Source of the DNA: Emticicia sp965283955 | GTDB lineage: Bacteria > Bacteroidota > Bacteroidia > Cytophagales > Spirosomataceae | Direction of reading: 5' to 3' | NCBI GenBank assembly: GCA_965283955.1 | Contig: CBDIQW010000001.1 | Location: 2,232,001-2,296,000 of the forward strand | DNA length: 64,000 bases | Shown here: piece by piece, positions 9,593-18,749 of the stretch | How positions within the stretch are numbered: position 1 is the first letter of the stretch | Layout: the number at the start of each line of letters is the position of its first letter | Program-made: the position numbers and the translations under genes | The notes under the pieces: generated by a model | What the model saw: only the letters and a program-made list of their open reading frames with translations | What the model was told of the DNA's origin: nothing | Databases searched by the model: none

Positions 9593-10435
9593 TCACCTTA
9601 TATAGTATTCTACTAATCCATCTATAGGTGTTTTTAGTATTTTTCCTACGGTTAGTTTACGTTCTTGGGCTACTTTTATCAATAACTTCTTATAATAAAA
9701 GGCCACCGAACCCACAAAGTTGATGTTAGTTTCGTAGCACATTGGGTATTTTAAAATATACTTATCAAAAAACTGGGCAAAACAATTTTCCACTAAATTG
9801 CTGCAAAAATCATCTTCGAGATTATCAAACAAAAACCTCGAGAACGAAGCAAAATAACGATTTGGGAAAGGTTTATGATACGCATTTTCAAGAACCGTCA
9901 GCCTATCCATTGTTCCGTACTTTTCTTCAAACTTTGCTCTAATTTTGAGCGGCATTTCTTTGTGTAAATAACTCAACAATAGACTTTTACCCAAATGTCC
10001 ACCACTGCCTTCATCGCCCAGCCAAAAACCTAACGGTGGAATCTGAACTCCTGTTTTTTCACCATCAAAATAGATGGAATTTGAGCCCGTTCCCAAAATA
10101 CAAGCAATACCAGCTGTTTTTCCACACGCTGCTCGTGCCGCACCTACTACATCGCTTTGAGCTTCGATTTGCTGGCAAGTTGGAAAAACTTTCAAGATAG
10201 CATCTTTCACTATACCTGCTTTTTCTTCATTTGTTACACCCGTTCCGAAATAAAAAACATGCGTAACTTCCTTCGTGCAGAGCGGTAAAAGATTGGCTTT
10301 TAGTTCGTTGGCAATCGAATCGGCATCTTGGTAATATGGATTAAACCCAACGGTTTGCGTTTGGGCAATTACTTCATTCTGGGATAAAATTCGCCAATCG
10401 GTTTTGGTTGAGCCGCTATCTGCTATCAGAATCAT
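9593..10435 (-). CDS. BadF/BadG-family ATPase, probable N-acetylglucosamine kinase
   Basis: The protein has 280 residues and an ASKHA sugar-kinase fold. The N-terminal phosphate-1 motif ADSGSTKTDW is followed by a second nucleotide-binding strand, GIACILGTGSNSIYFDG. GFWLGDEGSGGHLGK is the GlcNAc kinase-type substrate segment, and FVGSVAFYY supplies the adenosine motif. Family members phosphorylate GlcNAc or related amino sugars from cell-wall turnover; related ATPases activate CoA reductases, but the length and GDEGSG motif favour the kinase. No sugar-catabolic neighbour is present. ATG 10435 is at the expected position. Confidence 0.85.
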   Translation of the reverse strand: MILIADSGSTKTDWRILSQNEVIAQTQTVGFNPYYQDADSIANELKANLLPLCTKEVTHVFYFGTGVTNEEKAGIVKDAILKVFPTCQQIEAQSDVVGAARAACGKTAGIACILGTGSNSIYFDGEKTGVQIPPLGFWLGDEGSGGHLGKSLLLSYLHKEMPLKIRAKFEEKYGTMDRLTVLENAYHKPFPNRYFASFSRFLFDNLEDDFCSNLVENCFAQFFDKYILKYPMCYETNINFVGSVAFYYKKLLIKVAQERKLTVGKILKTPIDGLVEYYIR

Positions 10436-10469
10436 GTTGAGAAGTGTTTTTTGCTGTAAATATCAGAAA

Positions 10470-10544
10470 TGTAGGACAGGTTTGCAACTTGTCAGTATCA
10501 GAGATACTCATAAAACTATTTACAAGTTGGAAACATGTTCTACA
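10470..10544. repeat. 75-nt inverted-repeat element upstream of glnS
   Basis: The 23-nt arms at 10470-10492 and 10522-10544 are inverted copies with three mismatches. The spacer holds a smaller hairpin (AGTATC/GATACT at 10494-10508). The element lies between the BadF kinase start and glnS, which are divergent. It resembles the palindrome at 155-291 in layout (outer arms plus an inner hairpin) but not in sequence. Confidence 0.6.
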
Positions 10545-10636
10545 TAAAAACATAACATTTTTAATTTTTTATTTCATTAATTCAATAAAATCTTGCGTTA
10601 AATGATTACTTCCCAACTTTAAACTTAAAAAATAGT

Positions 10637-10644
10637 TAAATTCG
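10637..10644 (+). promoter_or_regulatory. Possible -7 box of glnS (TAAATTCG)
   Basis: It has one mismatch to TAnnTTTG, 31 nt before the glnS ATG. The position fits the other promoters in this window. Confidence 0.35.
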
Positions 10645-10674
10645 CAACATAGCAACATCACCACTTACAGAATC

Positions 10675-12342
10675 ATGGCAGAAGCGACTGAAAAACCATT
10701 AAATTTTATTGAACAAATTATCGAAGATGACCTCGCAGCAGGCAAAAATGATGGTCGAGTTTTGACCCGTTTCCCTCCTGAGCCAAACGGCTACTTGCAT
10801 ATTGGTCATGCTAAATCTATCTGTTTGAATTTTGGAGTTGCCCAGAAATACGGTGGAAAAACAAACCTTCGATTTGATGATACAAACCCAGTAACCGAAG
10901 AAACCGAATACGTTGAGTCTATCAAGGCCGATGTAAAATGGCTCGGTTTTGAGTGGGCAGAAGAACTATATGCGTCGGATTATTTCGACCAACTCTACGA
11001 ATTTGCCTTAAACCTCATCAAAAAAGGCTTGGCTTATGTAGATGATAGCACGTCGGAAGAAATGGCAGCCATGAAAGGTACGCCAACCGTTGCGGGTATC
11101 AATAGTCCATACCGAGAACGAACAATCGAAGAAAACCTTGATTTGTTTGTTCGCATGAAAAATGGCGAGTTTGCCGAAGGAACGAGAGTTTTGAGAGCCA
11201 AAATCAATATGGCTTCTACAAATATGCTCATGCGTGACCCAATCATTTATCGTATCAAATTTGCTACGCATCACCGTACTGGCGATAAATGGTGCATTTA
11301 TCCGATGTATGATTTTGCACATGGTCAATCTGATTCGATCGAACAAATTACACATTCAATCTGTACGTTGGAATTTGTTCCTCACCGTGAACTTTATGAT
11401 TGGTGTATCGAAAGTTTAGAGATTTTCCCATCAAAACAATATGAATTTGCTCGTTTGAATCTTTCTTATGCCATTACGAGTAAGCGTAAATTATTACAAC
11501 TCGTCAACGAAAACTTCGTAACAGGTTGGGACGACCCTCGCATGCCTACCATTTCGGGAATGCGTCGTCGTGGATATACGCCCGAAGCGATTCGTGAGTT
11601 CTGCGACCGTATCGGTATTGCCAAGCGTGATAATTTGATTGATGTAAGTTTATTAGAATTCTGCGTTCGTGAACACCTCAATAAAGTTGCCACTCGTGTA
11701 ATGGCCGTGCTTGACCCAATCAAAGTGGTAATTACGAACTATCCAGAAGGACAAATTGAGGAATTAACTGCCGAAAACAACCCCGAAGACCACGAAAGTG
11801 GTTCGAGAATTATGCCGTTTAGCCGTGAAATTTTGATTGAAAAAGAAGATTTTATGGAAAACCCGACGAAAAAATACTTCCGTTTAGGGCCTGGTTTAAT
11901 GGTTCGTTTGAAGCACGCTTATATTATCAAATGCGATGATATAGTGAAAGATGAAAACGGCGAAATCATTGAGCTTCACTGTTCGTACATCGAAAATTCA
12001 CGAAGCGGTAACGATACTTCGGGTATTAATGTAAAAGGAACAATTCACTGGGTTTCTGAGGCACAAGCCGTTGATGCAGAAGTAAGACTTTACGACCGAT
12101 TGTTTAAGGTTGAAGACCCAAGCCGTGAAGATGGCGATTTTAAAGAGTACCTCAATCCAGAATCATTACAAGTAATTACGGCAAAAGTTGAGCCTGCACT
12201 CAAAAATGCAACACTCGGCACACCATATCAATTCTTGCGTAAAGGATATTTCTGCTTAGACCCAGATACGACAGCCGATAAATTGGTTTTCAACAAAACC
12301 GTTGGTTTGAAAGATACATGGGCTAAAGAAGCTGGTAAATAA
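10675..12342 (+). CDS. glnS: Glutaminyl-tRNA synthetase
   Basis: This 555-residue class Ic synthetase, the same length as the enterobacterial enzyme, charges tRNA-Gln with glutamine. The HIGH-type motif lies in PPEPNGYLHIGHAKS (about residues 34-48). The KMSKS equivalent is ITSKRKL (about 265-271). The C-terminal anticodon-binding beta-barrels follow from VMAVLDPIKVVI. The sequence is typical GlnRS rather than non-discriminating GluRS, so the organism probably charges Gln directly. The ATG at 10675 is followed by the family start, with NFIEQIIEDDL shortly after. It is followed by a hairpin terminator at 12362. Confidence 0.97.
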   Translation: MAEATEKPLNFIEQIIEDDLAAGKNDGRVLTRFPPEPNGYLHIGHAKSICLNFGVAQKYGGKTNLRFDDTNPVTEETEYVESIKADVKWLGFEWAEELYASDYFDQLYEFALNLIKKGLAYVDDSTSEEMAAMKGTPTVAGINSPYRERTIEENLDLFVRMKNGEFAEGTRVLRAKINMASTNMLMRDPIIYRIKFATHHRTGDKWCIYPMYDFAHGQSDSIEQITHSICTLEFVPHRELYDWCIESLEIFPSKQYEFARLNLSYAITSKRKLLQLVNENFVTGWDDPRMPTISGMRRRGYTPEAIREFCDRIGIAKRDNLIDVSLLEFCVREHLNKVATRVMAVLDPIKVVITNYPEGQIEELTAENNPEDHESGSRIMPFSREILIEKEDFMENPTKKYFRLGPGLMVRLKHAYIIKCDDIVKDENGEIIELHCSYIENSRSGNDTSGINVKGTIHWVSEAQAVDAEVRLYDRLFKVEDPSREDGDFKEYLNPESLQVITAKVEPALKNATLGTPYQFLRKGYFCLDPDTTADKLVFNKTVGLKDTWAKEAGK

Positions 12343-12361
12343 AATAATAGATTAAACCATC

Positions 12362-12402
12362 TAAAACCTGCGAAGTCTAATACTCAAGGCTTTGCAGGTT
12401 TC
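12362..12402 (+). terminator. Terminator after glnS
   Basis: The arms AAACCTGCGAAG and CTTTGCAGGTTT pair with one mismatch about 20 nt past the glnS stop, and TTCTTAG follows. Confidence 0.65.
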
Positions 12403-12488
12403 TTAGTTTATAAAACATATTTTCAGCTACAATTATACAATTTCTCTAAAAAATACGTTATTAGTCACAACAAATAAAAATCCTTACG

Positions 12489-13214
12489 ATGAAAAACACA
12501 GCAATAAAAATCTTCGCTTTTATATTCATTAGTCTTAGCACTTTTGCCCAAAAAGCTGATGAAATTTTCAGTAAACATATTGAAGCAACGGGTGGAAAAG
12601 CACTTTGGGATGGTATCTCAACTTATTCAATCAAGCAGGCATATCGTGGAAATTCAGCGGCTGATTATGACATGGAATTAAAAGGCTCCTTCAATGATGC
12701 TGCTCTTTATAAAGCAAAAACTATCTTAAAGCGTACATTTATTTTCGGAATAAAAGGACAAGAAGGTTGGAGAAAAGTGCCTCTTGGCAGCTCAGATAAA
12801 GCCACACAATACGAAACCAACGATTTGAGTGAAAAAGAGCAAGACAATATGCGTAGAGAATTGAAAGAAAACGTTTTACCTTTTTTCGATTATCAAACGA
12901 AAGGCTATATAGCTACCGTAGTTGGTGGCGAAACCATCAATGGAGCAAAAACAACTCATGTAGAATTGAGCGGAAAAGGTGTGAAATACAATCTCTACTT
13001 TGATGAAACAACTGGACTTTTAACAAGAAAAAAACTTACTTTAGGTACGGGAGAAGTTATTACGGAAGACTATACAAAATATGGCGATACCGCCTACGGT
13101 GTAAAATTTCCAACCGAATCGACGTATTTGAGCAGTATCGACAAACGAAATCTGAAAGTGACTACATCGGTTATTTTTAATGATACTATTGCACCCGCTT
13201 TTCTTACCAGATAA
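12489..13214 (+). CDS. Exported protein with outer-membrane lipoprotein-sorting-like fold
   Basis: This is a 241-residue periplasmic protein with a signal peptide cleaved at about residue 21 (STFAQ). The mature start, KADEIFSKHIEATGGKALWD, is typical of a Bacteroidota family distantly resembling LolA/LolB-type lipid-binding half-barrels. Repeated beta-strands follow (VVGGETINGAKTTHVEL, YNLYFDETTGLLTRKKL). The function is not known; lipid or lipoprotein binding is an inference from the fold. It is a single gene with its own terminator at 13232, just before the sigma factor gene. Confidence 0.65.
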   Translation: MKNTAIKIFAFIFISLSTFAQKADEIFSKHIEATGGKALWDGISTYSIKQAYRGNSAADYDMELKGSFNDAALYKAKTILKRTFIFGIKGQEGWRKVPLGSSDKATQYETNDLSEKEQDNMRRELKENVLPFFDYQTKGYIATVVGGETINGAKTTHVELSGKGVKYNLYFDETTGLLTRKKLTLGTGEVITEDYTKYGDTAYGVKFPTESTYLSSIDKRNLKVTTSVIFNDTIAPAFLTR

Positions 13215-13231
13215 AAGAAAGAATAGAATTT

Positions 13232-13260
13232 AGCCTCTCATTTTTTGAGGGGCTTTTTTT
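13232..13260 (+). terminator. Terminator after the exported protein gene
   Basis: The stem AGCCTCTCA/TGAGGGGCT (one G-T pair) around a T-rich loop is followed by eight T residues. Confidence 0.85.
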
Positions 13261-13383
13261 TGCTTAAAATTGATAGTTATTAAAATATTTTCAACCAAAT
13301 CCAACCATTTCAAAATAAATGGGGTCTTACCAGTAGCAACCCTTAAAAATCTATTCGGTTGGAGCATAACTTATACCCTTTTC

Positions 13384-13935
13384 ATGTATAGCGAACAAGA
13401 ATTAATACAGGCTTGTATTCGCCAAGAACGACCCGCCCAACGGCAACTTTACGAGCGTTTTGCCAGTAAGTTGTTCGCTACGGCTATGCGTTACATGAAA
13501 CACCGAAGCGACGCCGAAGATGTTTTGCAAGATTCGTTTATCAAGATTTATCAGAAAATTGACAGTTTCAGATTTGATTGTCCGCTCGAAGCATGGCTCA
13601 GAAAAATAGTAGTCAATACCGCCTTGAAACAATTGCAAAGTCAGCCAAATTACATGGAACACACTGATAGTCAGCTGATTTCTGACGAAGTAGAGCAAGA
13701 TGAATTTACGCTTTCAGGTTTTGAGTTTGAGCAATTAATGGAAATAGTGCAGAGTTTACCCGATGGTTGCCGAACGATTTTTAACTTATATGCCATCGAG
13801 GGCTACCAGCACAACGAAATTGCGAATATGCTGGGCGTTACCGAAGGAACATCAAAATCACAATATTCGAGGGCGAGAACACTGTTACAAGCAAAATTAA
13901 AAGCGATAGGTATTGCACCCAAAGCTATCAAATAA
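13384..13935 (+). CDS. ECF-type RNA polymerase sigma factor
   Basis: This 183-residue group IV sigma factor has region 2 at about 10-80 (RQLYERFASKLFATAMRY, SDAEDVLQDSFIKIY) and region 4 at about 118-170 (LPDGCRTIFNLYAIEG, HNEIANMLGVTEGTSKSQ). An in-frame upstream codon at 13270 would add 38 residues unlike any sigma factor N-terminus; the ATG at 13384 begins MYSEQELIQACI, the usual family start. The gene is 42 nt upstream of a membrane-anchored protein that is the likely anti-sigma partner, so the pair probably forms an envelope-stress or surface-response switch. Confidence 0.9.
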   Translation: MYSEQELIQACIRQERPAQRQLYERFASKLFATAMRYMKHRSDAEDVLQDSFIKIYQKIDSFRFDCPLEAWLRKIVVNTALKQLQSQPNYMEHTDSQLISDEVEQDEFTLSGFEFEQLMEIVQSLPDGCRTIFNLYAIEGYQHNEIANMLGVTEGTSKSQYSRARTLLQAKLKAIGIAPKAIK

Positions 13936-13977
13936 ATATTAAGTAAAAGATACGAAACTGTTTTTTCGTAGAAACAA

Positions 13978-15537
13978 ATGGACTCACAGAAGCCAAGTAA
14001 TTTTGAAAAAGAATGGCAAAAAGCATTTACCGATGCTTCTTTTGCTCCTCCAAGCGATATGTGGGAGCGAATTGAGCAGGATTTAGAGCGAAAAAAACGT
14101 CGCCCATTCTTATTTTTCCTTCGTCCGTCAGCAATGTTGACTGGTGTGGCTGCAACCTTAGTTTTGGCTTTGGGAGGAATCTTATTTTTCAAGCAACAAG
14201 ATTCAAAAACGCCATTGGCAAGCATTAGTAGAAATACTCCAAAAATTTCATCAAAATCTCAGACCACTAATGTTCAGTCAAATTCCGCTGAGGTAAACAT
14301 AGAAAACCTTGCTTCGTCATCAGCAAGTGTTACCGAGCCGAGCTTCCCAATTGGAAACTATAACAATAAGCAAACACTGGCTTTGGCCGAAAATGATATA
14401 AACAAACGTGTTGCTAACTCTAAAAAATCCACACAAAACAATCAATTGATGTTAGCAACTGTTAGTACTATAAACACTAACGTTGGTAATATGATTGTCA
14501 ATATTGACAAAAACAATAGTCAAACATCAGACAAGATTATTATTCAAACAACTGATAATCAAGCAAATAAAGCTACTTTGTTAGCTCAAAATGAGCATCA
14601 AGGAATTTTAAATTTAGCTCTATTAAAACACCGTGATTTTCAGTATTTAGGAAGCCGTTATACTTTAAAACGAAATAAATTAGTGTTTGAAAGCGAAGTG
14701 ACAGAGGCTCCCGTTGTGGCTTCAAATGATTCTAAATTTTGGTTAGGTCTTCAATCTGGCGTTTCACCTTTCGACCCAAACATGAAACTCGGTGGCTTAA
14801 ATACCGTTGCTTTAGCACAAGCCGATGCTTATGCAAATATGTCAAATACGCCTTCGGTTGGGGCTTCTCCTTCATCTGGAGATAAACAAGGAAACGTAAT
14901 GGTTTCTCAGCCACAAAATGCCATTAGGGCTGGAATTGGTATAAATACAGGCGTAGCGATGGGCTACAAGATCTCAAAAAAATGGAATTTTGAAAGCGGA
15001 ATCAGATATTTGCGTGGAAACTCTACGCTGAATAGCAATACTTATGCTTTCCAACAAAATGGTTATGCAAATACTTTCTTGGCTGATTATCTATTACAAA
15101 ATTCTTCCAATCAAGATATGCAGTCTGCTAATAAGCAAATCAATACGGTAGTGGCTGATGCTTCCCAATTCGGGAATCGTTATGAATACCTGATGATTCC
15201 TCTACAAGTCGGCTACGAAATAGGTTTATCGAAAAAGGTTGCTTTAAATATTTTAGCGGGTGTTTCGACTGATATTTTCTTACAGAATACTATCATCAAT
15301 GATAATAGTATTTTACAAGAGAAAAGTACTATCAATACTTCAAGCAACATCTATAAACCTCTGAACTTGAGCGGTTTAGGTGGTGTAAGAGCAAGCTACC
15401 TTGTTAGCAAGCACTGGCAAATAAATTTAGGAAGTTCTTACCAGCATTCGTTGTTTTCGGGTATTAATAACTCAACGGCCTTGCAAATGCGTTTGAAAAT
15501 GTTTGGGTTGAATTATGGTTTGAATTATCGTTTTTAA
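13978..15537 (+). CDS. Membrane-anchored beta-barrel-like protein, putative anti-sigma partner
   Basis: This is a 519-residue protein. Residues 1-42 are a charged cytoplasmic segment (NFEKEWQKAFTDASFAPP, MWERIEQDLERKKRR). One inner-membrane helix follows at about 48-68 (MLTGVAATLVLALGGILFF), then a long Ser/Asn/Gln-rich linker (about 75-240). A C-terminal PorT-like outer-membrane barrel region (about 250-519) ends LNYGLNYRF. It directly follows an ECF sigma gene and is likely co-transcribed, so sequestration of the sigma factor by the N-terminal segment is inferred. An inner-membrane anchor fused to an outer-membrane barrel is topologically odd; the linker would have to span the periplasm. 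Confidence 0.72.
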   Translation: MDSQKPSNFEKEWQKAFTDASFAPPSDMWERIEQDLERKKRRPFLFFLRPSAMLTGVAATLVLALGGILFFKQQDSKTPLASISRNTPKISSKSQTTNVQSNSAEVNIENLASSSASVTEPSFPIGNYNNKQTLALAENDINKRVANSKKSTQNNQLMLATVSTINTNVGNMIVNIDKNNSQTSDKIIIQTTDNQANKATLLAQNEHQGILNLALLKHRDFQYLGSRYTLKRNKLVFESEVTEAPVVASNDSKFWLGLQSGVSPFDPNMKLGGLNTVALAQADAYANMSNTPSVGASPSSGDKQGNVMVSQPQNAIRAGIGINTGVAMGYKISKKWNFESGIRYLRGNSTLNSNTYAFQQNGYANTFLADYLLQNSSNQDMQSANKQINTVVADASQFGNRYEYLMIPLQVGYEIGLSKKVALNILAGVSTDIFLQNTIINDNSILQEKSTINTSSNIYKPLNLSGLGGVRASYLVSKHWQINLGSSYQHSLFSGINNSTALQMRLKMFGLNYGLNYRF

Positions 15538-15552
15538 ACCCATAACTTGATT

Positions 15553-15636
15553 GAAAAGTAGCGATTGAAGATTGTTGAGTTTTGAGGTAATCATAAAAAT
15601 TCTTCAATCTTTAATCATCAATCGCTAATTTTTAAG
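15553..15636. repeat. Degenerate inverted repeat, GATTGAAGATT type
   Basis: The segments TAGCGATTGAAGATT and AATCATCAATCGCTA form imperfect inverted arms in the gap between two convergent genes. The same word type recurs at 48300-48400. A terminator role is possible. Confidence 0.45.
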
Positions 15637-15639
15637 TCT

Positions 15640-16485
15640 TTACAATTTATGCTCGCCCATATAGCTTAAATACTTCACAATTTCGGTCGCTTCTTCGGGT
15701 TTTATACCCAAATTTGGCATTTTAACATCATTTCTGTAACTCGCAGGATTCTGAATGAATGCTTTCAAATCATCGGTTTTCCAATATTCCGTTACGCTTT
15801 TCGGATAATTGAGTTCTGGCCCCATTTTTCCGCCAATTTTATTAATGGCATGGCAAGTTTGGCAACGATTCTTAAATATTTCATAACCTGCCAAAGCCGA
15901 TTCATCTTTGGGTTTGAGAGCGGCATCGTTTTCGTGAAGTGGAGCAAGGTGTATTTTTACTAAATTGTACGGCCATTTATAACTAATATCATCGCCCGAA
16001 ACTCCTTCATAAACCACATAAAAAGGCTCCATTTTAGTTTCTTGACCATTTTTTTCGAGTATTTCCCATACACGACCCTTCGGAGCATCGGCATCGCTCA
16101 CTGCCAAATACGCTTTTGCCGAAAGCAATTTTTCTAAAGGCATTTCGGGTTTATAACCATCTTCGCATTCAAAAACTACTTTCAAATCAGCTGCATTCAT
16201 TCTTTTCATTGAAGAATATTTTTCTAAAATATCTTTCAGAGGCAAAGCATTGAAACGCTTGTTTTTATGATAAACTGGGTCAGGCTTAATCTTAACAATT
16301 TGAGTATTTTTTAGTAAACCTTTTTCTCTTAAATCTAATAAATCAATAGTTAGCGAGTCATTGACAGGCGTTTCTTCAATGGCCAGTTTTGCCACTTGCA
16401 ACGAATCTTTTTTAGCGTTTTTTTGTGAACTATCGCACGAAACATACAAGGCTGATAATAAAGCAAATACAACAACTTTTTTCAT
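15640..16485 (-). CDS. Cytochrome c lipoprotein with N-terminal sulfite oxidase-like domain
   Basis: This is a 281-residue lipoprotein (lipobox ALYVSC, Cys17). The middle part (about 45-180; VYHKNKRFNALPLKDILEKY, PFYVVYEGVSG, YKWPYNLVKIHL) resembles the molybdopterin-binding oxidoreductase fold, but no cofactor-binding Cys is evident. The C-terminal domain is a class I cytochrome c with CQTCH at 208-212 and a probable axial Met256 in KMPNL. It is probably a periplasmic electron carrier attached to a membrane. The partner enzyme is not adjacent. It is convergent with the gene to its left and divergent from the GH65 gene. Confidence 0.8.
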   Translation of the reverse strand: MKKVVVFALLSALYVSCDSSQKNAKKDSLQVAKLAIEETPVNDSLTIDLLDLREKGLLKNTQIVKIKPDPVYHKNKRFNALPLKDILEKYSSMKRMNAADLKVVFECEDGYKPEMPLEKLLSAKAYLAVSDADAPKGRVWEILEKNGQETKMEPFYVVYEGVSGDDISYKWPYNLVKIHLAPLHENDAALKPKDESALAGYEIFKNRCQTCHAINKIGGKMGPELNYPKSVTEYWKTDDLKAFIQNPASYRNDVKMPNLGIKPEEATEIVKYLSYMGEHKL

Positions 16486-16611
16486 AAATAAATATTTTTG
16501 AGGATATGGATTTGACTATAAAAGTAGCCAAATTCTTTGTTTAAATAATGAGTTTTTCTTCGGTTATCTAAAAAATACTATATTTATGCTCAATTAAACA
16601 AAATTTAACCT

Positions 16612-18669
16612 ATGAAAAAAACAAATTTGTGGCAGCACATCTGCACACTGCTGCTATGTATGAGTATATGCACACCAATGCTTGCACAATGGCAAATATC
16701 TGCCAAAAACTTCGACCCCAACAATTATTATGGCGTTACGGTGGCCAATGGTATGGTCGGAATTACATCCTCACCTGACCCTCTCAAAGTAAAAGAAATC
16801 GTTCTAAATGGTACATTCGATACTTATGGACGTGGGCGTGTTGCTAATATCATGAAGGCTTTTGAGTTTGCCAACATGGAATTAATCATTGATAATCAGA
16901 TGATTAACCGAAACAATATCAGCAATTTCGTACAAACGATTGATATGCAAAACGCCATTTTTACTACAACTTTCGATATGGGAAGTAAGGCGTCTATCAA
17001 ATCGAATGTATTGGCACTCCGCCATTTACCCCATTCGGCATTGATTGAAATGGAAATTACGGCCAAGCAAGATCTTGAGTTTACGCCCATCAGTATCATG
17101 CAAACGCCCGATATGTTGCGTGATGTACAGAATTTTTTCCATACCATCGACCGACCGCACTCACTGATTCCTCTGATGACTTCAGTTGCAAAAACACCGA
17201 CTGGAAAACACACAATTGCAGCATCAAATTCTTTTTTGTTTGAAGAAGAACGAGGAAAAGAGCCACAATTGATTCACGAAGAATGGGACAACGGAATGCA
17301 CCGAATGAAGTTTACGAAAAAATTAAAAGCAGGTGAAACCTACAAATTTTCGGTGGTTGGGTCGGTAATTTCGACTGCCCATGTAACCGACCCACACAAT
17401 GAAGCTGAACGTCTGACAATCTTTGCAGCACTCGAAAAACGTGAACGGTTGCTCAAAAAACACAAAGAAGCATGGGCAAAACTTTGGGAGTCAGACATCA
17501 TCATTGAAGGCGACGATGAAGCTCAACGTGCAGCACGTTTTTCATTGTATAACCTGTATTCGTTTTGCCGTGAAGGCCAAGCTTATAGTCTATCGCCAAT
17601 GGGTTTATCGGGTTTAGGTTATAATGGCCACGTTTTTTGGGATACTGAAATTTGGATGTTTCCTCCGCTATTGGCTATGAAACCCGAACTGGCTAAATCA
17701 TTACTCGAATATCGTTTTGAGCGTTTACAAGCTGCCAAATACAATGCGAAAGCACACGGTTATCAAGGAGCGATGTTTCCGTGGGAATCTGACGATTCAG
17801 GGCAGGAATCAACGCCTGTATGGGCTTTAACGGGGCCATTCCAGCACCATATTACAGGTGATGTAGGTTTTGCTTTTTGGAAGTATTATCAAGTAACGAA
17901 AGATAAAAATTGGCTGAAAGAACGAGCTTACCCAATGCTGAAAGAAGTAGCCGATTTTTGGGTTAGTCGTGTAGAAAAAGGTAGCGATGGAAAGTACCAC
18001 ATTATCAATGTAGTTTGTGCTGACGAATGGGCAGAAAATGTGGATGACAATGCTTATACGAATGGTATGGCAAAAGAAGTTTTAGGCTACGCCAACCAAG
18101 CTGCCAAAGAGCTTGGTCTTCCCGAAAATCCAAAATGGAAAGAAGTGCAAGAAGGACTCGTAATTTTGAAGTTTACTGATGGTACAACTCGTGAACACGC
18201 GTCGTATAATGGTGAGCCAATCAAGCAAGGCGATGTAAATTTACTTTCTTACCCAATGAAACAAATCACTGACCCAGCTACTATCAAGAAAGATTTAGAT
18301 TTTTATTGGAAAGTTTTGGCCGATAATCTTCCAGGAAGAAAAGGACAAAGCCCCGCAATGGCACATGGTGTATTTTCTATCTTAAATGCTCGTTTGGGCG
18401 ATACCGAAACCGCCTACAAGCAATATATGGATAGTTATAAACCTAATGAAGTTCCACCATTTGGAGTTTTGGCCGAAACAGCTGGCGGAACAAATCCTTA
18501 CTTTTCGACAGGAGCAGGTGGATATTTACAAACGCTCATCAACGGTTGGGGTGGACTTGATTTTACTGATGCAGGAATCATCCAACTAAAAACAAAACTT
18601 CCAAAACACTGGAAATCTTTGACTTTGAAAGGCGTTGGTGTTGATAAGAAAACCTTTGTAGTGAAGTAA
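16612..18669 (+). CDS. Exported glycoside hydrolase family 65 protein
   Basis: This 685-residue protein has a signal peptide (cleavage about residue 25, CTPMLAQ). An N-terminal beta-sandwich (about 30-270) precedes an (alpha/alpha)6 barrel. The barrel carries GH65 motifs: GHVFWDTEIWMFPPLL (about 339-354), GAMFPWESDDSGQE and CADEWAENVDDNAYTNG, where Glu472 fits the general acid. The family includes disaccharide phosphorylases, acid trehalase and glucosylgalactosyl-hydroxylysine glucosidase. Export argues for hydrolysis rather than intracellular phosphorolysis. The substrate cannot be fixed from sequence; an alpha-glucoside is likely. It is a single gene with a terminator at 18691. Confidence 0.9.
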   Translation: MKKTNLWQHICTLLLCMSICTPMLAQWQISAKNFDPNNYYGVTVANGMVGITSSPDPLKVKEIVLNGTFDTYGRGRVANIMKAFEFANMELIIDNQMINRNNISNFVQTIDMQNAIFTTTFDMGSKASIKSNVLALRHLPHSALIEMEITAKQDLEFTPISIMQTPDMLRDVQNFFHTIDRPHSLIPLMTSVAKTPTGKHTIAASNSFLFEEERGKEPQLIHEEWDNGMHRMKFTKKLKAGETYKFSVVGSVISTAHVTDPHNEAERLTIFAALEKRERLLKKHKEAWAKLWESDIIIEGDDEAQRAARFSLYNLYSFCREGQAYSLSPMGLSGLGYNGHVFWDTEIWMFPPLLAMKPELAKSLLEYRFERLQAAKYNAKAHGYQGAMFPWESDDSGQESTPVWALTGPFQHHITGDVGFAFWKYYQVTKDKNWLKERAYPMLKEVADFWVSRVEKGSDGKYHIINVVCADEWAENVDDNAYTNGMAKEVLGYANQAAKELGLPENPKWKEVQEGLVILKFTDGTTREHASYNGEPIKQGDVNLLSYPMKQITDPATIKKDLDFYWKVLADNLPGRKGQSPAMAHGVFSILNARLGDTETAYKQYMDSYKPNEVPPFGVLAETAGGTNPYFSTGAGGYLQTLINGWGGLDFTDAGIIQLKTKLPKHWKSLTLKGVGVDKKTFVVK

Positions 18670-18690
18670 AATTATTAATTAAAACTTATT

Positions 18691-18728
18691 AAGCCTCAGT
18701 GTTTAGATACGCTGGGGCTTTTATTTTA
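18691..18728 (+). terminator. Terminator after the GH65 gene
   Basis: The arms AAGCCTCAG and CTGGGGCTT pair with one G-T, followed by TTATTTTATT. It starts 22 nt past the stop codon. Confidence 0.75.
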
Positions 18729-18749
18729 TTCAACTTAGTACCTAAAAAC

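Noticed and set aside
13270..13383. Longer N-terminus for the ECF sigma factor
   Set aside because: The 38 extra residues do not resemble a sigma factor, and the family start (MYSEQELIQ) is at 13384.
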